64,000 nucleotides of DNA, taken from positions 992,001 through 1,056,000 of the forward strand of contig NZ_CAAHFB010000001.1 in assembly GCF_900880625.1 (NCBI RefSeq), read 5' to 3'. Numbering within the stretch: position 1 is the stretch's first letter; each line of letters starts with the position of its first letter. The notes beneath the pieces are model-generated. The model ran no database searches. It saw only the letters and a program-made list of their open reading frames with translations, and was not told where the DNA came from. Below are positions 1 through 9,847 of the stretch, piece by piece. A program made the position numbers and the translations under genes. This stretch comes from Halorhabdus rudnickae. GTDB lineage: Archaea > Halobacteriota > Halobacteria > Halobacteriales > Haloarculaceae.

Positions 1-1327
1 GACGAGCGATGTCGGTTTGGATGATGTCGCTCTGGAGTTGGGTCAGGAAGTTGTTCTTGACGGCACCGCCGTCGACGCGTAGCGTGGTCGTCTCGATGCC
101 GGAGTCGGCTTCCATCGCCTCGGCGACGTCCCGAGTCTGATACGCGATCGACTCGAGGGTCGCACGAACGATGTGTTCCTTTTTCGTCCCGCGAGTCATG
201 CCGACGATGGTCCCGCGTGCACGGCCGTCCCAGTGTGGGGCGCCGAGTCCAGTAAAGGCTGGCACCATGTAGACGTCGTCTGTCGAGTCGACTGAACTCG
301 CGAGATCTGCCGTCTGTGCAGCATTGTTGATCAGATCCACGTCCTCGAGCCACTCGATGGCGGCACCGGTGATAAAGATCGATCCTTCGAGCGCGTACTG
401 GACGGGTTCGCCTGACATCTGGAAGCCAACCGTGGTCAGGAGTCCGTGTTCGGACTCGACCGCTTCCGTCCCGGTGTTCATCAGATAGAACGAGCCAGTT
501 CCGTAGGTGTTCTTTGCGTCACCCTCATCGAAACACGTCTGTCCGAACAGCGCGGCTTGCTGGTCACCGAGTGCCCCGGCGACGGGGATTTCGGCACCGA
601 GGAACCCGTCCGGATCAGTGTAGCCGTAGTAGTTCTCGTCGGAGGATGGGCGGACCTCCGGGAGCATGGCCTCGGGAACGTCGAACTCCTCGAGGAGCTC
701 CTGATCCCACTCCATGTCGTGAATGTTGTACAACATGGTCCGGGACGCGTTCGTCACGTCCGTGATGTGGTTCCCTGTGAGATTGTAGATGACCCAGCTA
801 TCGGGGGTCCCCATACACAACTCCCCGGCTTTGGCCCGGTCATGTACGTCTTGTGCACGGGACGCTTGCATCTTGAGGGGTTCTGCGTTCTCAAGGAGCC
901 ACTCCGTCTTCGTCGCCGAGAAGTACGCGTCAGCTTCGAGTCCCGTTTTCCCGCGGATCCACTCGACTTTGTCTTCGTCCTGTAACTGCTCGACGCGGTC
1001 GGTCGTCCGCCGATCCTGCCAGACGATGGCATTATGGATGGGCCTCCCGTTCTCTTTGTCCCAAATAATCGTCGTCTCACGTTGGTTCGTAATGCCGATT
1101 CCTTCTAGTTGTTCTGGATCGATCGACTCCGCTTCAAGCGCCTCAAGAACAACCTGTTTCGTATTCTCCCAAATCTCCATCGGATCGTGTTCGACCCAGC
1201 CGGGCTCGGGGTAAATCTGTTCGTGTGTTTCGTACGCATTCGCGACGACCTGTCCATCGTGGTCGAAGACCATGAACCGAGTGCCAGTCGTTCCCTGGTC
1301 GATTGCGCCAATATAGGTGTCCGTCAT
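1..1327 (-). CDS. glpK: Glycerol kinase (3' end outside window)
   Basis: Phosphorylates glycerol with ATP to sn-glycerol 3-phosphate in the cytosol, feeding the divergent glpABC dehydrogenase. The N-terminus reads MTDTYIGAIDQGTTGTRFMV, the phosphate-1 motif of the FGGY kinase family; the last visible residues include LRVDGGAVKNNF, the conserved adenosine-binding segment. About 442 codons are visible, so roughly 70 C-terminal residues lie beyond base 1. The ATG at 1327 is chosen because a TATA-like box is centred 27 bases upstream, the usual spacing for a leaderless haloarchaeal mRNA. No broken frame is seen. Confidence 0.95.
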   Translation of the reverse strand, partial: MTDTYIGAIDQGTTGTRFMVFDHDGQVVANAYETHEQIYPEPGWVEHDPMEIWENTKQVVLEALEAESIDPEQLEGIGITNQRETTIIWDKENGRPIHNAIVWQDRRTTDRVEQLQDEDKVEWIRGKTGLEADAYFSATKTEWLLENAEPLKMQASRAQDVHDRAKAGELCMGTPDSWVIYNLTGNHITDVTNASRTMLYNIHDMEWDQELLEEFDVPEAMLPEVRPSSDENYYGYTDPDGFLGAEIPVAGALGDQQAALFGQTCFDEGDAKNTYGTGSFYLMNTGTEAVESEHGLLTTVGFQMSGEPVQYALEGSIFITGAAIEWLEDVDLINNAAQTADLASSVDSTDDVYMVPAFTGLGAPHWDGRARGTIVGMTRGTKKEHIVRATLESIAYQTRDVAEAMEADSGIETTTLRVDGGAVKNNFLTQLQSDIIQTDIAR

Positions 1328-1348
1328 GGATGGTACTGTGACGACGGG

Positions 1349-1358
1349 AATTTATTAT
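1349..1358 (-). promoter_or_regulatory. TATA-like box of glpK
   Basis: Reads ATAATAAATT on the minus strand, centred about 27 bases before the glpK ATG. This implies a leaderless transcript. The rest of the 206-bp divergent region holds further AT-rich blocks near 1465-1475 and 1496-1506 that could serve glpA. No perfect operator palindrome was recognised. Confidence 0.6.
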
Positions 1359-1533
1359 CGTTGATACCCGTCTGTCCGTATACAACCCCATCGTCCATTA
1401 TAAATCCCCCGGAAAATACGAGAGATAATCGGTGAAATTTAGCCAGTTTTGGATGGTCGAATGAGATATTTATTGCCAGCAGCGGTATCAAAGTAACAAT
1501 AAAGTGTATGCGGATCGTTGGCAGTGATATTGA

Positions 1534-3291
1534 ATGACGACAACATCACCACATGTGCTCGTCATCGGTGGCGGCTCGACAGGGGTCGGGATCGCCCGGG
1601 ACGCCGCGATGCGTGGGTTCGAGGTGACACTCGTCGAGAAGGGGAATCTAACCCACGGAACGACCGGGCGGATGCACGGCCTGCTTCACAGTGGCGGCCG
1701 GTATGCCGTCTCCGACCAGGCGAGCGCACGGGAGTGTATCGAGGAGAACATGATTCTCCGGGACATCGCCACCCACTGCGTCGAGGACACGGGTGGGTTG
1801 TTCGTCAAGCGCCCGGAAGACACCGAGGAGTACTACCAGGAGAAACTCACGGGACTGCGGGAATGTTCGATCCCAGCGACCGAACTCAGCGCCGAGGAGG
1901 CACGCCGAAAAGAGCCGTTCCTCGCGACGGATATCGACAAAGCGATCGAGGTTCCCGACGGGGCGATCGATCCGTTCCGGCTCTGCGTTGCTAACGCCAT
2001 CAGTGCCCAGAACCACGGTGCTCGCATCGAGACGTTCTCGGCAGTGACTGACCTACTGGTCGAAAACGGCGAAATCGTCGGCGCTGAGATCACCCACGAG
2101 AGCGGTGAGGGCAGGCACGTCCACGGGGCCGAGGGGACTGTCGAGGAGATCCGGGTCGACCACATCGTCAACGCCGCGGGGGCTTGGACAGGCGAAATCG
2201 CCGCGATGGCTGACATCGACGTTGAGGTCCGCCCCTCGAAGGGAGTGATGACGATCATGAACGTCCGGCAGGTCGACACCGTGATCAATCGCTGTCAGCC
2301 CAAAGGAGACGCGGACATCGTCGTCCCCCATGAGACGACAGCGATTCTGGGGACAACCGACGAGGAGGTCACTGATCCGGCGGACTATCCCGAAGAGCAG
2401 TGGGAAGTCGACCTCATGATCGAGGAACTCGCGAAACTGGTACCGATCCTCGAAGACGCACGTACGATTCGCTCGTTCTGGGGCGTCCGGCCGCTCTATG
2501 AGCCACCCGAGACGGGCACCGACGACCCGACGGATATTACACGGGAGTTCTTCCTGCTCGATCACGACGAACGCGACAATATGCCGGGTATGACGACCAT
2601 CGTCGGCGGAAAGTTCACGACCTACCGGCTGATGGCCGAGCAACTCGTCGATCACCTCGCCGACCGGTTCGGGATGGAGACAACCTGCCGGACCGCCGAA
2701 GAGCCCCTTCCGGGCAGCGAAGACGAGGGCGTCATCGAGGATGCCATGGACGACTTCGGCCTGCGCTCTCCGGTCGCCAAACGGAGCGCAGAGCGCCTGG
2801 GTTCCCGGACCGAAGACGTCCTCGACACAGACGAGCCGAACCCGGTCGTCTGTGGATGTGAAGCAGTCACGCGTGCGGAAGTCGCCGACGCCATCGAACA
2901 ATCGGGGACAGATCTCAACGCCGTTCGGATCCGGACGCGGGCCGGGATGGGCAACTGCCAGGGCGGCTTTTGCAGTCACCGGTTGGCGAACGAACTCCAC
3001 CCCGAATTCGACGAGGGACAAGCGCGCACTGCCCTCGGCGAACTCTATCAGGAGCGCTGGAAAGGCCAACGCCACGCCCTCTGGGGGAAACAGCTCTCTC
3101 AGGCGATGATCACCTACGCCATGCACGCGATGACGATGAACCGAGACCGCGATCCCGCCAGCGATGGCGAGTCGCTCGACTTCGGGGCGTTCGATTCCGG
3201 ACCGCCGACCAACGCGGCCGAGGGCCTGTCTGGAGACGGCACAGCAGGCGTTGCCACCGACGGCGGCAGGGGGGGCGGCCATGGCGATTGA
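1534..3291 (+). CDS. glpA: Anaerobic-type glycerol-3-phosphate dehydrogenase subunit A
   Basis: FAD-dependent oxidation of glycerol 3-phosphate to dihydroxyacetone phosphate; the catalytic subunit of GlpABC. The N-terminal dinucleotide fold carries GGGSTG at about residues 10-15. A C-terminal BFD-like [2Fe-2S] domain has the cysteines C440, C442, C475 and C480. The 585-residue length fits haloarchaeal GlpA. The extreme C-terminus is a glycine-rich tail. It overlaps glpB by 11 bases, so translation is probably coupled. It is divergent from glpK, which makes a complete glycerol uptake-to-triose module. Confidence 0.95.
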   Translation: MTTTSPHVLVIGGGSTGVGIARDAAMRGFEVTLVEKGNLTHGTTGRMHGLLHSGGRYAVSDQASARECIEENMILRDIATHCVEDTGGLFVKRPEDTEEYYQEKLTGLRECSIPATELSAEEARRKEPFLATDIDKAIEVPDGAIDPFRLCVANAISAQNHGARIETFSAVTDLLVENGEIVGAEITHESGEGRHVHGAEGTVEEIRVDHIVNAAGAWTGEIAAMADIDVEVRPSKGVMTIMNVRQVDTVINRCQPKGDADIVVPHETTAILGTTDEEVTDPADYPEEQWEVDLMIEELAKLVPILEDARTIRSFWGVRPLYEPPETGTDDPTDITREFFLLDHDERDNMPGMTTIVGGKFTTYRLMAEQLVDHLADRFGMETTCRTAEEPLPGSEDEGVIEDAMDDFGLRSPVAKRSAERLGSRTEDVLDTDEPNPVVCGCEAVTRAEVADAIEQSGTDLNAVRIRTRAGMGNCQGGFCSHRLANELHPEFDEGQARTALGELYQERWKGQRHALWGKQLSQAMITYAMHAMTMNRDRDPASDGESLDFGAFDSGPPTNAAEGLSGDGTAGVATDGGRGGGHGD

Positions 3292-4567
3292 CTCGGACGT
3301 ACTCGTGATCGGTGGCGGGATCGCCGGGATCTCGACGGCACTCGCAGCCCGCCAGGCAGGTGCGGATGTCCGACTCGTCAGCGAGGCCGAGACGACGCTC
3401 CATCACGCAAGCGGCCTGCTCGACGTCCTCGGGTACCCACCGAACACCGACAGTGCAGGACCGGTGGCCGATCCGTTCGACGCCATCGCGGACCTCCCAG
3501 ACACCCACCCGTACGCAATCGTCGGCGAGCAGGCTGTCCGGGACGGCCTGTCGATGTTTGACGACGTACTCGGCGAGGCGTATCGAGGTGACCACACCGA
3601 TGTGAACGCACTGGTTTCGACCCACGGCGGGACGGTCAAACCGACGGCACGGTATCCCGAAAGCGTGGCGGCGGGCCTCGCGAGCGACGACCGCGCAATG
3701 GTACTGGTCGACTTCGAACGCCTCACCGGATTCGACGCCGGTGTTGCCGCCGACCACCTCGCAGCCGCTGGCATTCCGGCTGAAACGAATGCGGCGACCG
3801 TCGAGTTCCCTGTTGTCGTACGGGACGACGCGAAAGTGACGCGCTACGCCCATCTACTCGACGAGAACCCGACAGTCACAACAGACAGCAAGAATCGCCC
3901 CGTCAGAACTGCCCTCGCTGAGGCGATCGAACCGCACGTCGGCGACGCCGAGCGGATCGGGTTTCCCGCCGTGCTGGGCGTCGATCACCCGGCGGAAATC
4001 AGGGCTGAACTGGAGGATCGTCTCGACGCGGCGATCTTCGAGATTCCGATGGGGCCACCAAGCGTTCTCGGACTCCGTCTCGAGGAGCGGCTCTACGCCG
4101 CCCTTGATCGGGCCGGGGCAGATATCGAGGCGGGTGGTGGTCCGATCGTGGACTTCGACGCCGACGGTGAACGGATCTCGGAGATATACATGGATCGATC
4201 CGGGAGCGAAATTCCCTACGCAGCAGACCAGTACGTCCTCGCAACGGGCGATGTGGCCGGTGGCGGCATCGACTCCGACCGGGAGGGCGTCACCGAGCCA
4301 ATCTTTGGCTGTCACGTTCCCCATCCGGCGGATCGCTACGAGTGGTTCGAGGAGACAGCCTTCGGCGATCACGCCTTCGCCGAGTTCGGGGTAGTCCCCG
4401 ACGAGACGCTTCGACCGGTCACTGAGACAAGCGATCCCGAGTTTTCGAATCTCCGGGCTGCAGGGGCTGTGATCGGCGGCTACGATTATCCGGCCGAGAA
4501 ATCCGCGAGCGGTGTTTCGATCGCGACCGGCTACACTGCCGGTCGGCGTGCAGCGAAGGAGGTCTGA
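3281..4567 (+). CDS. glpB: Glycerol-3-phosphate dehydrogenase subunit B
   Basis: Flavoprotein subunit of GlpABC, thought to pass electrons from GlpA to GlpC. The ATG at 3281, inside the glpA end, gives MAIDSDVLVIGGGIAGIS, with the dinucleotide-binding GGGIAG near residue 11. A longer frame exists upstream but is overlapped by glpA coding sequence, so the internal ATG is preferred. Product is 428 residues. The C-terminal part keeps an FAD-type GYDYPAEKSASGVSIATGY segment. The stop lies 4 bases before glpC. Confidence 0.93.
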   Translation: MAIDSDVLVIGGGIAGISTALAARQAGADVRLVSEAETTLHHASGLLDVLGYPPNTDSAGPVADPFDAIADLPDTHPYAIVGEQAVRDGLSMFDDVLGEAYRGDHTDVNALVSTHGGTVKPTARYPESVAAGLASDDRAMVLVDFERLTGFDAGVAADHLAAAGIPAETNAATVEFPVVVRDDAKVTRYAHLLDENPTVTTDSKNRPVRTALAEAIEPHVGDAERIGFPAVLGVDHPAEIRAELEDRLDAAIFEIPMGPPSVLGLRLEERLYAALDRAGADIEAGGGPIVDFDADGERISEIYMDRSGSEIPYAADQYVLATGDVAGGGIDSDREGVTEPIFGCHVPHPADRYEWFEETAFGDHAFAEFGVVPDETLRPVTETSDPEFSNLRAAGAVIGGYDYPAEKSASGVSIATGYTAGRRAAKEV

Positions 4568-4571
4568 TCTA

Positions 4572-5882
4572 ATGAGTGACACTGAATCACGAGACCGTCG
4601 TGAGGATGAGCAGCGAGCCACAGAAGACGCCTACGAGCCACGGGAGGTCTTCTCCACGACAACGGAGATGGATCTTCGGTCCGGGGCCGACAACTGTACG
4701 AAAGTCGGAACCTGTGACGCCGAGTGTCCCGTCGCCGAAGTCAACGACGACTTCCCCGGCCCGCAGTTCCAGGGGCCCGAACAATGGCGACTCTCACAGA
4801 AGGACGAGGTCGAAATCGATGACTCGATCACCGAGTGTTCGAATTGTCTGCAGTGTGATAGCGGGTGTCCCTCCGGCGTGCCATTCAGCGAGATGCACAA
4901 CACGGCACGAGCGAAGTACGTCCTGGAGGAACAACCGCTCTCGATCAAGAAGATCCGCAATCGGATTCTCGCAAACTACCGGACCTCGGCCTGGCTGGCC
5001 TCGAAGCTCCCACGGACGGCGAATTTCTTCATGAACAACGGGGCGGTCCGGTGGCTCATGGAGAAGACGATGAAGATCCCAAGCGAACGCGAATTTCCGG
5101 AGTTTGCCACCCAGACGTTCAGAGAGTGGTGGGACGAACGGGGCGGCGCACAAGTTCACAGCGAGGAGAAACGCGTCGCGTACTTCCACGGTTGCTATTC
5201 GAACTACAACACGACCGAGGTCGCGAAAGCGATGGTCCGGGTCTACGAATCGATGGGCTACGAGATCACCGTTCCAAAACAGAAGTGCTCGGGGACACCG
5301 ATGTTTGCCAACGGCCGGGTCGACGACGCGCGTCGTCACGCGAAGGTCAACGTCGAGCATCTCGGCAACGCCATCGAAGAAGGCTACGACATCATCTGCA
5401 CCTGTTCGTCATGTTCGCTCGCCCTCCGCCAGGAGTACCCCGATCTCTTCGACCTCGACGGGATCGACGAACTCGCCGCCCACACCTACGACGCCTTGGA
5501 GTACCTTCGTATCCACGAGGATATTGAATCTGAACTCGCAGGGGCTGACGCCGACGATTTCCCCGACGTCGCCTACCACGCGCCGTGTCACTCCCGCAAT
5601 CAGGGCCTCGGACGACAGGCCGTCGAACTGTTCGAAGACGTCGAAGGAGTCACTGTGACCGACGTCGGCGATTCCTGTTCGGGAATCTCGGGCACCTACG
5701 GCTGGAAATCCGAGAAGTACGAGACCTCGATGGAAATCGGCGAAGAGATGTTCGAACACATGGAGGAGGCCGACGGCCAGGCCGGCATGACCGAGTGCCC
5801 CACCTGCTCGATGCAGATGGAACACGGGACGGGCTACGAGATCCACCATCCGATGCAGCTACTGGAGACGGCACTCACGTGA
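4572..5882 (+). CDS. glpC: Glycerol-3-phosphate dehydrogenase subunit C, iron-sulfur/CCG protein
   Basis: Membrane-associated electron-transfer subunit that delivers GlpAB electrons to the quinone pool. Two [4Fe-4S] sites are visible: a first cysteine group around C42, C48 and C52, then CSNCLQCDSGCP at about residues 89-100. Two cysteine-rich CCG-type domains follow, with CSGTPMF and APCHSRNQG segments and the terminal CPTCSMQM. The ATG at 4572 sits 4 bases after the glpB stop; the longer upstream frame overlaps glpB. Length 436 residues, normal for the family. Last gene of the operon. Confidence 0.93.
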   Translation: MSDTESRDRREDEQRATEDAYEPREVFSTTTEMDLRSGADNCTKVGTCDAECPVAEVNDDFPGPQFQGPEQWRLSQKDEVEIDDSITECSNCLQCDSGCPSGVPFSEMHNTARAKYVLEEQPLSIKKIRNRILANYRTSAWLASKLPRTANFFMNNGAVRWLMEKTMKIPSEREFPEFATQTFREWWDERGGAQVHSEEKRVAYFHGCYSNYNTTEVAKAMVRVYESMGYEITVPKQKCSGTPMFANGRVDDARRHAKVNVEHLGNAIEEGYDIICTCSSCSLALRQEYPDLFDLDGIDELAAHTYDALEYLRIHEDIESELAGADADDFPDVAYHAPCHSRNQGLGRQAVELFEDVEGVTVTDVGDSCSGISGTYGWKSEKYETSMEIGEEMFEHMEEADGQAGMTECPTCSMQMEHGTGYEIHHPMQLLETALT

Positions 5883-5977
5883 GCCGATACCGTCGACACG
5901 CTCGCGACCGAACCCGTCGACAGTTGGTCCTCCGCCCAGATACCTCGTGTTCGGGTTCCGAATCGTGACTGCGACGT

Positions 5978-6430
5978 TCAATCCTGTGCCTTGACAAACG
6001 TCACCGGACAGGAAGCTTCGAGCATGATGTCTTGGGCGACGCTCCCGAAGACGGCCTTGCCGCTCGGTGAACGTTTTCGACCGCCGACGACGATCCGGTC
6101 GGCATCGATCTCTCGACCGAGATCGACGATCTCGGTGGCGTGGTCCCCAACCCGCCCACGGACCCGGTACTCAATCCCGGCATCCTCAAGAACGTCACCG
6201 ATCGTCCGGATCGTGGCGTGGCGTTTGGCGACCTCGTCTGGATCTGCGTTAGACCCGCTGCCGAAGTCCAGCCTCTGTGCCGCCTGATCGAACTCCCCGG
6301 GGGTGAATACGTGAGTGAGGACGACCGACGCGCTAGCGGGCCCAGTGACTTCGACGACTGTTTCGGCAAGTTCCTCGGCGCGATCGCTGTCTTTCGGTCC
6401 CACGGCCAGCATGACGGTTTCTAGCGTCAT
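5978..6430 (-). CDS. UspA-family universal stress protein
   Basis: Single 150-residue Usp domain starting MTLETVMLAVGPKDSDRAEE. The nucleotide-binding loop near the C-terminus reads VVGGRKRSPSGKAVFGSVAQ, matching the G-x2-G-x9-G-[ST] pattern of ATP-binding Usps. A longer frame starts 51 bases upstream but adds an atypical N-terminus, so the ATG at 6430 is preferred. It stands alone between glpC (convergent) and ppc. The physiological role cannot be read from sequence. Confidence 0.85.
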   Translation of the reverse strand: MTLETVMLAVGPKDSDRAEELAETVVEVTGPASASVVLTHVFTPGEFDQAAQRLDFGSGSNADPDEVAKRHATIRTIGDVLEDAGIEYRVRGRVGDHATEIVDLGREIDADRIVVGGRKRSPSGKAVFGSVAQDIMLEASCPVTFVKAQD

Positions 6431-6610
6431 AAGCGACCGTAGGAACTCCAGGGTAACGAAACTATGTGCTAGAAAGACCACCTCGTTATTCTATTCGATC
6501 AGAAAACGAGACCGCAGTCGCCCCGACGTTCAGATGACGAGAACAGGATTGTCGCGTCGATCAGAGGACGACAGCGTCGCCGCGTCGATCTGATCGGGTT
6601 CGGCGCGACG

Positions 6611-9307
6611 TCATCCCGTATTCTTCATGCCGGCCGCGATGCCGTGGACGGTCAGTCGCAGCGTCCGGCGTTCGGTCTCGGTAAGGTGAGATTGAGCGAG
6701 CAAGCGGGTCTGCAGCAGGTTCAGGGGATCGACGTACGGGTTCCGGCGCTGGAGGTTCTCTTCTAACCAGGGCCGGTTGAGCAGGGTCTCACGCCCGGAA
6801 ATCTCTCGCAGGAGGGAGACGGACTCCTCGTATTCGTTGCGGATTCGCGGGAAGATGCGCTCGCGAACGTCGTCGTCAGCCAGATCGGCGTACTGGGTCG
6901 CGATCTCCATGTCGGACTTGGCCAGAGTCATCCCGGCGTGGTCGAGAATCGTCCCGAAGTACGGCCACTCCTCGTACATCTCCTGTAGGGTCTCCATGTC
7001 GCCGCCGTCGTCGAGGTACCCCTGGATGCCCGTCGCGACGGAGTACCAGCCAGGGACGATACAGCGAGCCTGGGTCCAGGAGAATACCCACGGGATGGCC
7101 CGCAGGTCCTCGACAGAACGGTCTTCACTTCGGGAGGCCGGCCGCGAACCCATGTTGAGGTTCTCGATGACTGTGATCGGCGTCGCCTGCTCGAAGTACT
7201 CGACGAACCCGTCAGTCTCCAGGAGATCACGGTACTCCGCGCGGGCGTGCTCGGCCGCCGTCTCGAAAGCCTCAATCCACTCCTCGGGAATGTCCTCGAC
7301 GGGGTTCTGCATGGCGTTGTACCGCGCCAGGACCTGTGCGTTGAGCATCTGCTCTAAGTTACGCTCGGCGACATCGGGGTTGGCGTACTTCTCGGCGATC
7401 GCCTCGCCCTGCTCGGTAAACTTGATCTGGCCGTTGACGGTTTGGTTGGGCAGTGCAAGCATCGCCTCGTGCATCGGCACGCCGCCCCGAGAGATCGAGC
7501 CACCGCGGCCGTGGAACAGACGAAGGTTGACGTCGAAATCCGCGCAGATGTTCGCCATGCGCTTTTGATTGCGGTACAGTTCCCAGTTGGCCGCGAGGTA
7601 GCCATTCTCCTTCGAGGAGTCCGAATACCCGAGCAGGATCTCCTGGGTGTTGTTCCGGGCGTCTAAGGCCTGGCTGTAAGCCTCGTTCTCGAAGAGTGTC
7701 CCCAGCATCTCCCGGACACGCGTGAGGGCGTACTCACTTTCGAACAGCGGGACGATGTCGAACCCACAGTAGCCGGGCAAGTCGACGATACCGGCCTGAT
7801 CGCCCAGGAAGAGGACTTCCAGAGCATGAGAGGCCTCTTCGAACCAGCTGATCGCGTAGGTGTCGATGGCGTCGACGCCGTACTCACGCTGCCAGTGGGC
7901 GGCCTCGGAGAACAGCGTCAGAACCTTCTGTGAATCCTCCGAGAGCCCTTCGGCCTCACCGATGTCGATGACGGGTTCGTCCTGGAGAATTGCTTCAGTC
8001 AGGAATTCGACGCGTTCGTCCTCGTCCATCGACTCGTAGTCGATGCCCTCCCGATCTAAGGTCTCGATCAACGCGTTCGTGTGTTTCTCGCGGTGATCTC
8101 GCAGGTCGAGATTCGCCAGCGAGAAACCGAACGTCTCGACTTTGCGGATGAGCGGGTCAACGTGGGCTTGGACGATTTCGTCCGCGTTGTTTGCCCGGAG
8201 ACTCTCGGCGATGATCTCCAGATCGGCAAGAAGCTCACCGTCGTCGTCGTACGCGCCAGATCGGACGTCATCGACGCGAAGGACGCTTTCGCGCATCAGC
8301 TTCAGTTTCTGCCGGTAGGGCTCGTCGGGGTAGCGCTCCTCGACCTCGTTGGCGACGCCCGGAAGCTGTTCTTTGTGCGCCTCGAGATTCTCGGCGAAGG
8401 GCTCACCGAGAGCCAGATTGTCGATATCCTGACTCAACACACCGGAGAGTCGTTTGAGTTCGTCCCGATACAGTTCGAGGACGACGCTACGCTGGCGGTC
8501 GAGGGTCTCGTGCGTGACCTCGGGCGTGACGTAGGGATTGCCGTCACGGTCGCTGCCTGCCCACGACCGGAACTCGTACAGTTTCGGCACGTCGACTTCA
8601 CTGTCGTAGGTTTCCTCAAGAGCGTGCTCGAGTTCGTCGTAGACTTCACTGATGATGTCGAACAGGCTGTTCTCGAGGTACCACTGGATATTCAGCGTCT
8701 CGTCAGTCACGTCGGGACGGCGATCCCGGACCTGTGGCGTCTGCCAGAGGCTCGTCACTTCCGCCCGCAGCTCGCGCTTCAGCCGACGCTCGTCCCGGTC
8801 CGTGAGACGGATCTGATCGAGATCCTGAATAATCTTCCCGACCGACCAGAGCTTGGCCTTAATGGTCTTGCGCCGCGCTTCCGTCGGATGGGCCGTGAAC
8901 GTCGGCTCGATCATGACGTCCTCGAGAATCTCCTCGACGGTGTCAGGATCGGCCCCCTCAGCAGAAAGGGTCTCGACGGCTTCCTCGACAGTCTCGGAAA
9001 GCTCACCGCTCTGAACTCCCTCTCTGATCTCGCGGACGCGTTCGCGTTCTTCGGCCAGGTTAACGAGTTCGAAGTAGGTAGTGAACGCGCGAGCGACGAC
9101 GTCTTGCATCTCCGGAGACAGCCGATCGAGTTCGTCGTGGATCGGATCCCGAGAATCCTCCTCACCGCGCCGGTAACCGATCGCGTTGTTCCTGATCGTC
9201 TCGACGACCTCGAACGCGTCCTCGGAGTTTTGCTCCTCGATGACGACCCCCAGCAGTTCCCCCAGTTCGCGGACATCCTGGGTTAGTTCTCTGCCGTGTA
9301 AAGTCAT
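6611..9307 (-). CDS. ppc: Phosphoenolpyruvate carboxylase
   Basis: Carboxylates PEP with bicarbonate to oxaloacetate, the anaplerotic step. The bacterial-type 898-residue protein carries the catalytic-histidine signature FTAHPTEARR in the N-terminal third and GYSDSSKENGY with the phosphate-binding region in the middle, followed by HGRGGSISRGG. The C-terminus ends MKNTG, close to the terminal -NTG common in this family. The ATG at 9307 is supported by a TATA-like element centred 27 bases upstream. Downstream, a 7-bp inverted repeat (6559-6595) could mark the transcript end. Confidence 0.95.
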   Translation of the reverse strand: MTLHGRELTQDVRELGELLGVVIEEQNSEDAFEVVETIRNNAIGYRRGEEDSRDPIHDELDRLSPEMQDVVARAFTTYFELVNLAEERERVREIREGVQSGELSETVEEAVETLSAEGADPDTVEEILEDVMIEPTFTAHPTEARRKTIKAKLWSVGKIIQDLDQIRLTDRDERRLKRELRAEVTSLWQTPQVRDRRPDVTDETLNIQWYLENSLFDIISEVYDELEHALEETYDSEVDVPKLYEFRSWAGSDRDGNPYVTPEVTHETLDRQRSVVLELYRDELKRLSGVLSQDIDNLALGEPFAENLEAHKEQLPGVANEVEERYPDEPYRQKLKLMRESVLRVDDVRSGAYDDDGELLADLEIIAESLRANNADEIVQAHVDPLIRKVETFGFSLANLDLRDHREKHTNALIETLDREGIDYESMDEDERVEFLTEAILQDEPVIDIGEAEGLSEDSQKVLTLFSEAAHWQREYGVDAIDTYAISWFEEASHALEVLFLGDQAGIVDLPGYCGFDIVPLFESEYALTRVREMLGTLFENEAYSQALDARNNTQEILLGYSDSSKENGYLAANWELYRNQKRMANICADFDVNLRLFHGRGGSISRGGVPMHEAMLALPNQTVNGQIKFTEQGEAIAEKYANPDVAERNLEQMLNAQVLARYNAMQNPVEDIPEEWIEAFETAAEHARAEYRDLLETDGFVEYFEQATPITVIENLNMGSRPASRSEDRSVEDLRAIPWVFSWTQARCIVPGWYSVATGIQGYLDDGGDMETLQEMYEEWPYFGTILDHAGMTLAKSDMEIATQYADLADDDVRERIFPRIRNEYEESVSLLREISGRETLLNRPWLEENLQRRNPYVDPLNLLQTRLLAQSHLTETERRTLRLTVHGIAAGMKNTG

Positions 9308-9330
9308 ACCACTGGATGACGGGTCCACCG

Positions 9331-9338
9331 ATTTAACA
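9331..9338 (-). promoter_or_regulatory. TATA-like box of ppc
   Basis: GTTAAAT-type element on the minus strand, centred about 27 bases before the ppc ATG, predicting a leaderless mRNA. Confidence 0.55.
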
Positions 9339-9775
9339 CTAGCGGAATTGGGAAGCAAAGACGTCTGTATTAGTTTACTATCGCCAACGGCGCAGTATTG
9401 CGATTCCGTCGTCTAGACGTCCACTATCTTTGAGGATAGTGTCAGATTACTAGCTGTTATCTGGCTCACTGGTCGGTAAAGGAAACAGTTTTTTACAGAT
9501 TCGCAGTACGCTATCGACCGACCCCCTATATCGAGGGTCCGCCACCGACCCCGATCGAGCGGTACGGGTCACGAATGATCTGACAGGTATCATCCTCTCG
9601 TCCAGCGATCCGGCCATAGAACGATCATGAACGACCATTTTAGAATCCCCACACAGGTTACATACGATCCGATAAAATCGTGAAAAACCCAACAGGGCGT
9701 ACTTAAACACCCCGAATTATGGGGGTAGGGTTTAGTTATTATCTGTTACATACTACAAAGTAGGTGGACTCACTG
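9339..9775. other. Long intergenic region between ppc and the por operon
   Basis: No convincing gene is seen. It contains a perfect 6-bp stem ACTATC-TTTGAG-GATAGT at 9423-9440. Near its right end lie several AT-rich promoter candidates: ACTTAAAC (about 9701), TTTAGTTATTAT (9731-9742) and TTACATA (9746-9752). The last is centred 27 bases before the small ORF at 9776. An 86-codon minus-strand frame here has no family features and is treated as chance. Confidence 0.5.
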
Positions 9776-9838
9776 ATGGCCAGTGACGCGGTACGTGCGA
9801 CACAGGGGGTCAGCCAGGAGCCCACCGCAGTACTCTAG
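9776..9838 (+). CDS. 20-residue leader ORF in frame with porC
   Basis: ATG at 9776 encodes MASDAVRATQGVSQEPTAVL and ends in TAG at 9836-9838. The very next codon is GTG (9839), in the same frame as the POR gamma subunit. A TATA-like TTACATA is centred 27 bases before this ATG, so a leaderless transcript would begin with this ORF. It may be a translated leader peptide, or an ancestral N-terminus cut by a nonsense mutation. Translation has not been shown; only the open frame, spacing and promoter position are visible. Confidence 0.4.
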   Translation: MASDAVRATQGVSQEPTAVL

Positions 9839-9847
9839 GTGATTCCA

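Noticed and set aside
2053-3282. 409-codon minus-strand frame opposite glpA
   Set aside because: Shadow of glpA; long antisense frames are common in GC-rich DNA, and GlpA carries all motifs.
9450-9710. 86-codon minus-strand frame in the ppc-por gap
   Set aside because: Composition (Arg/Ser/Val mix), no promoter and no motif; it covers AT-rich promoter sequence.
9836-9838. Amber codon read as pyrrolysine in a longer PorC
   Set aside because: No pyl genes are visible and PorC needs no N-terminal extension; a leader ORF is simpler.
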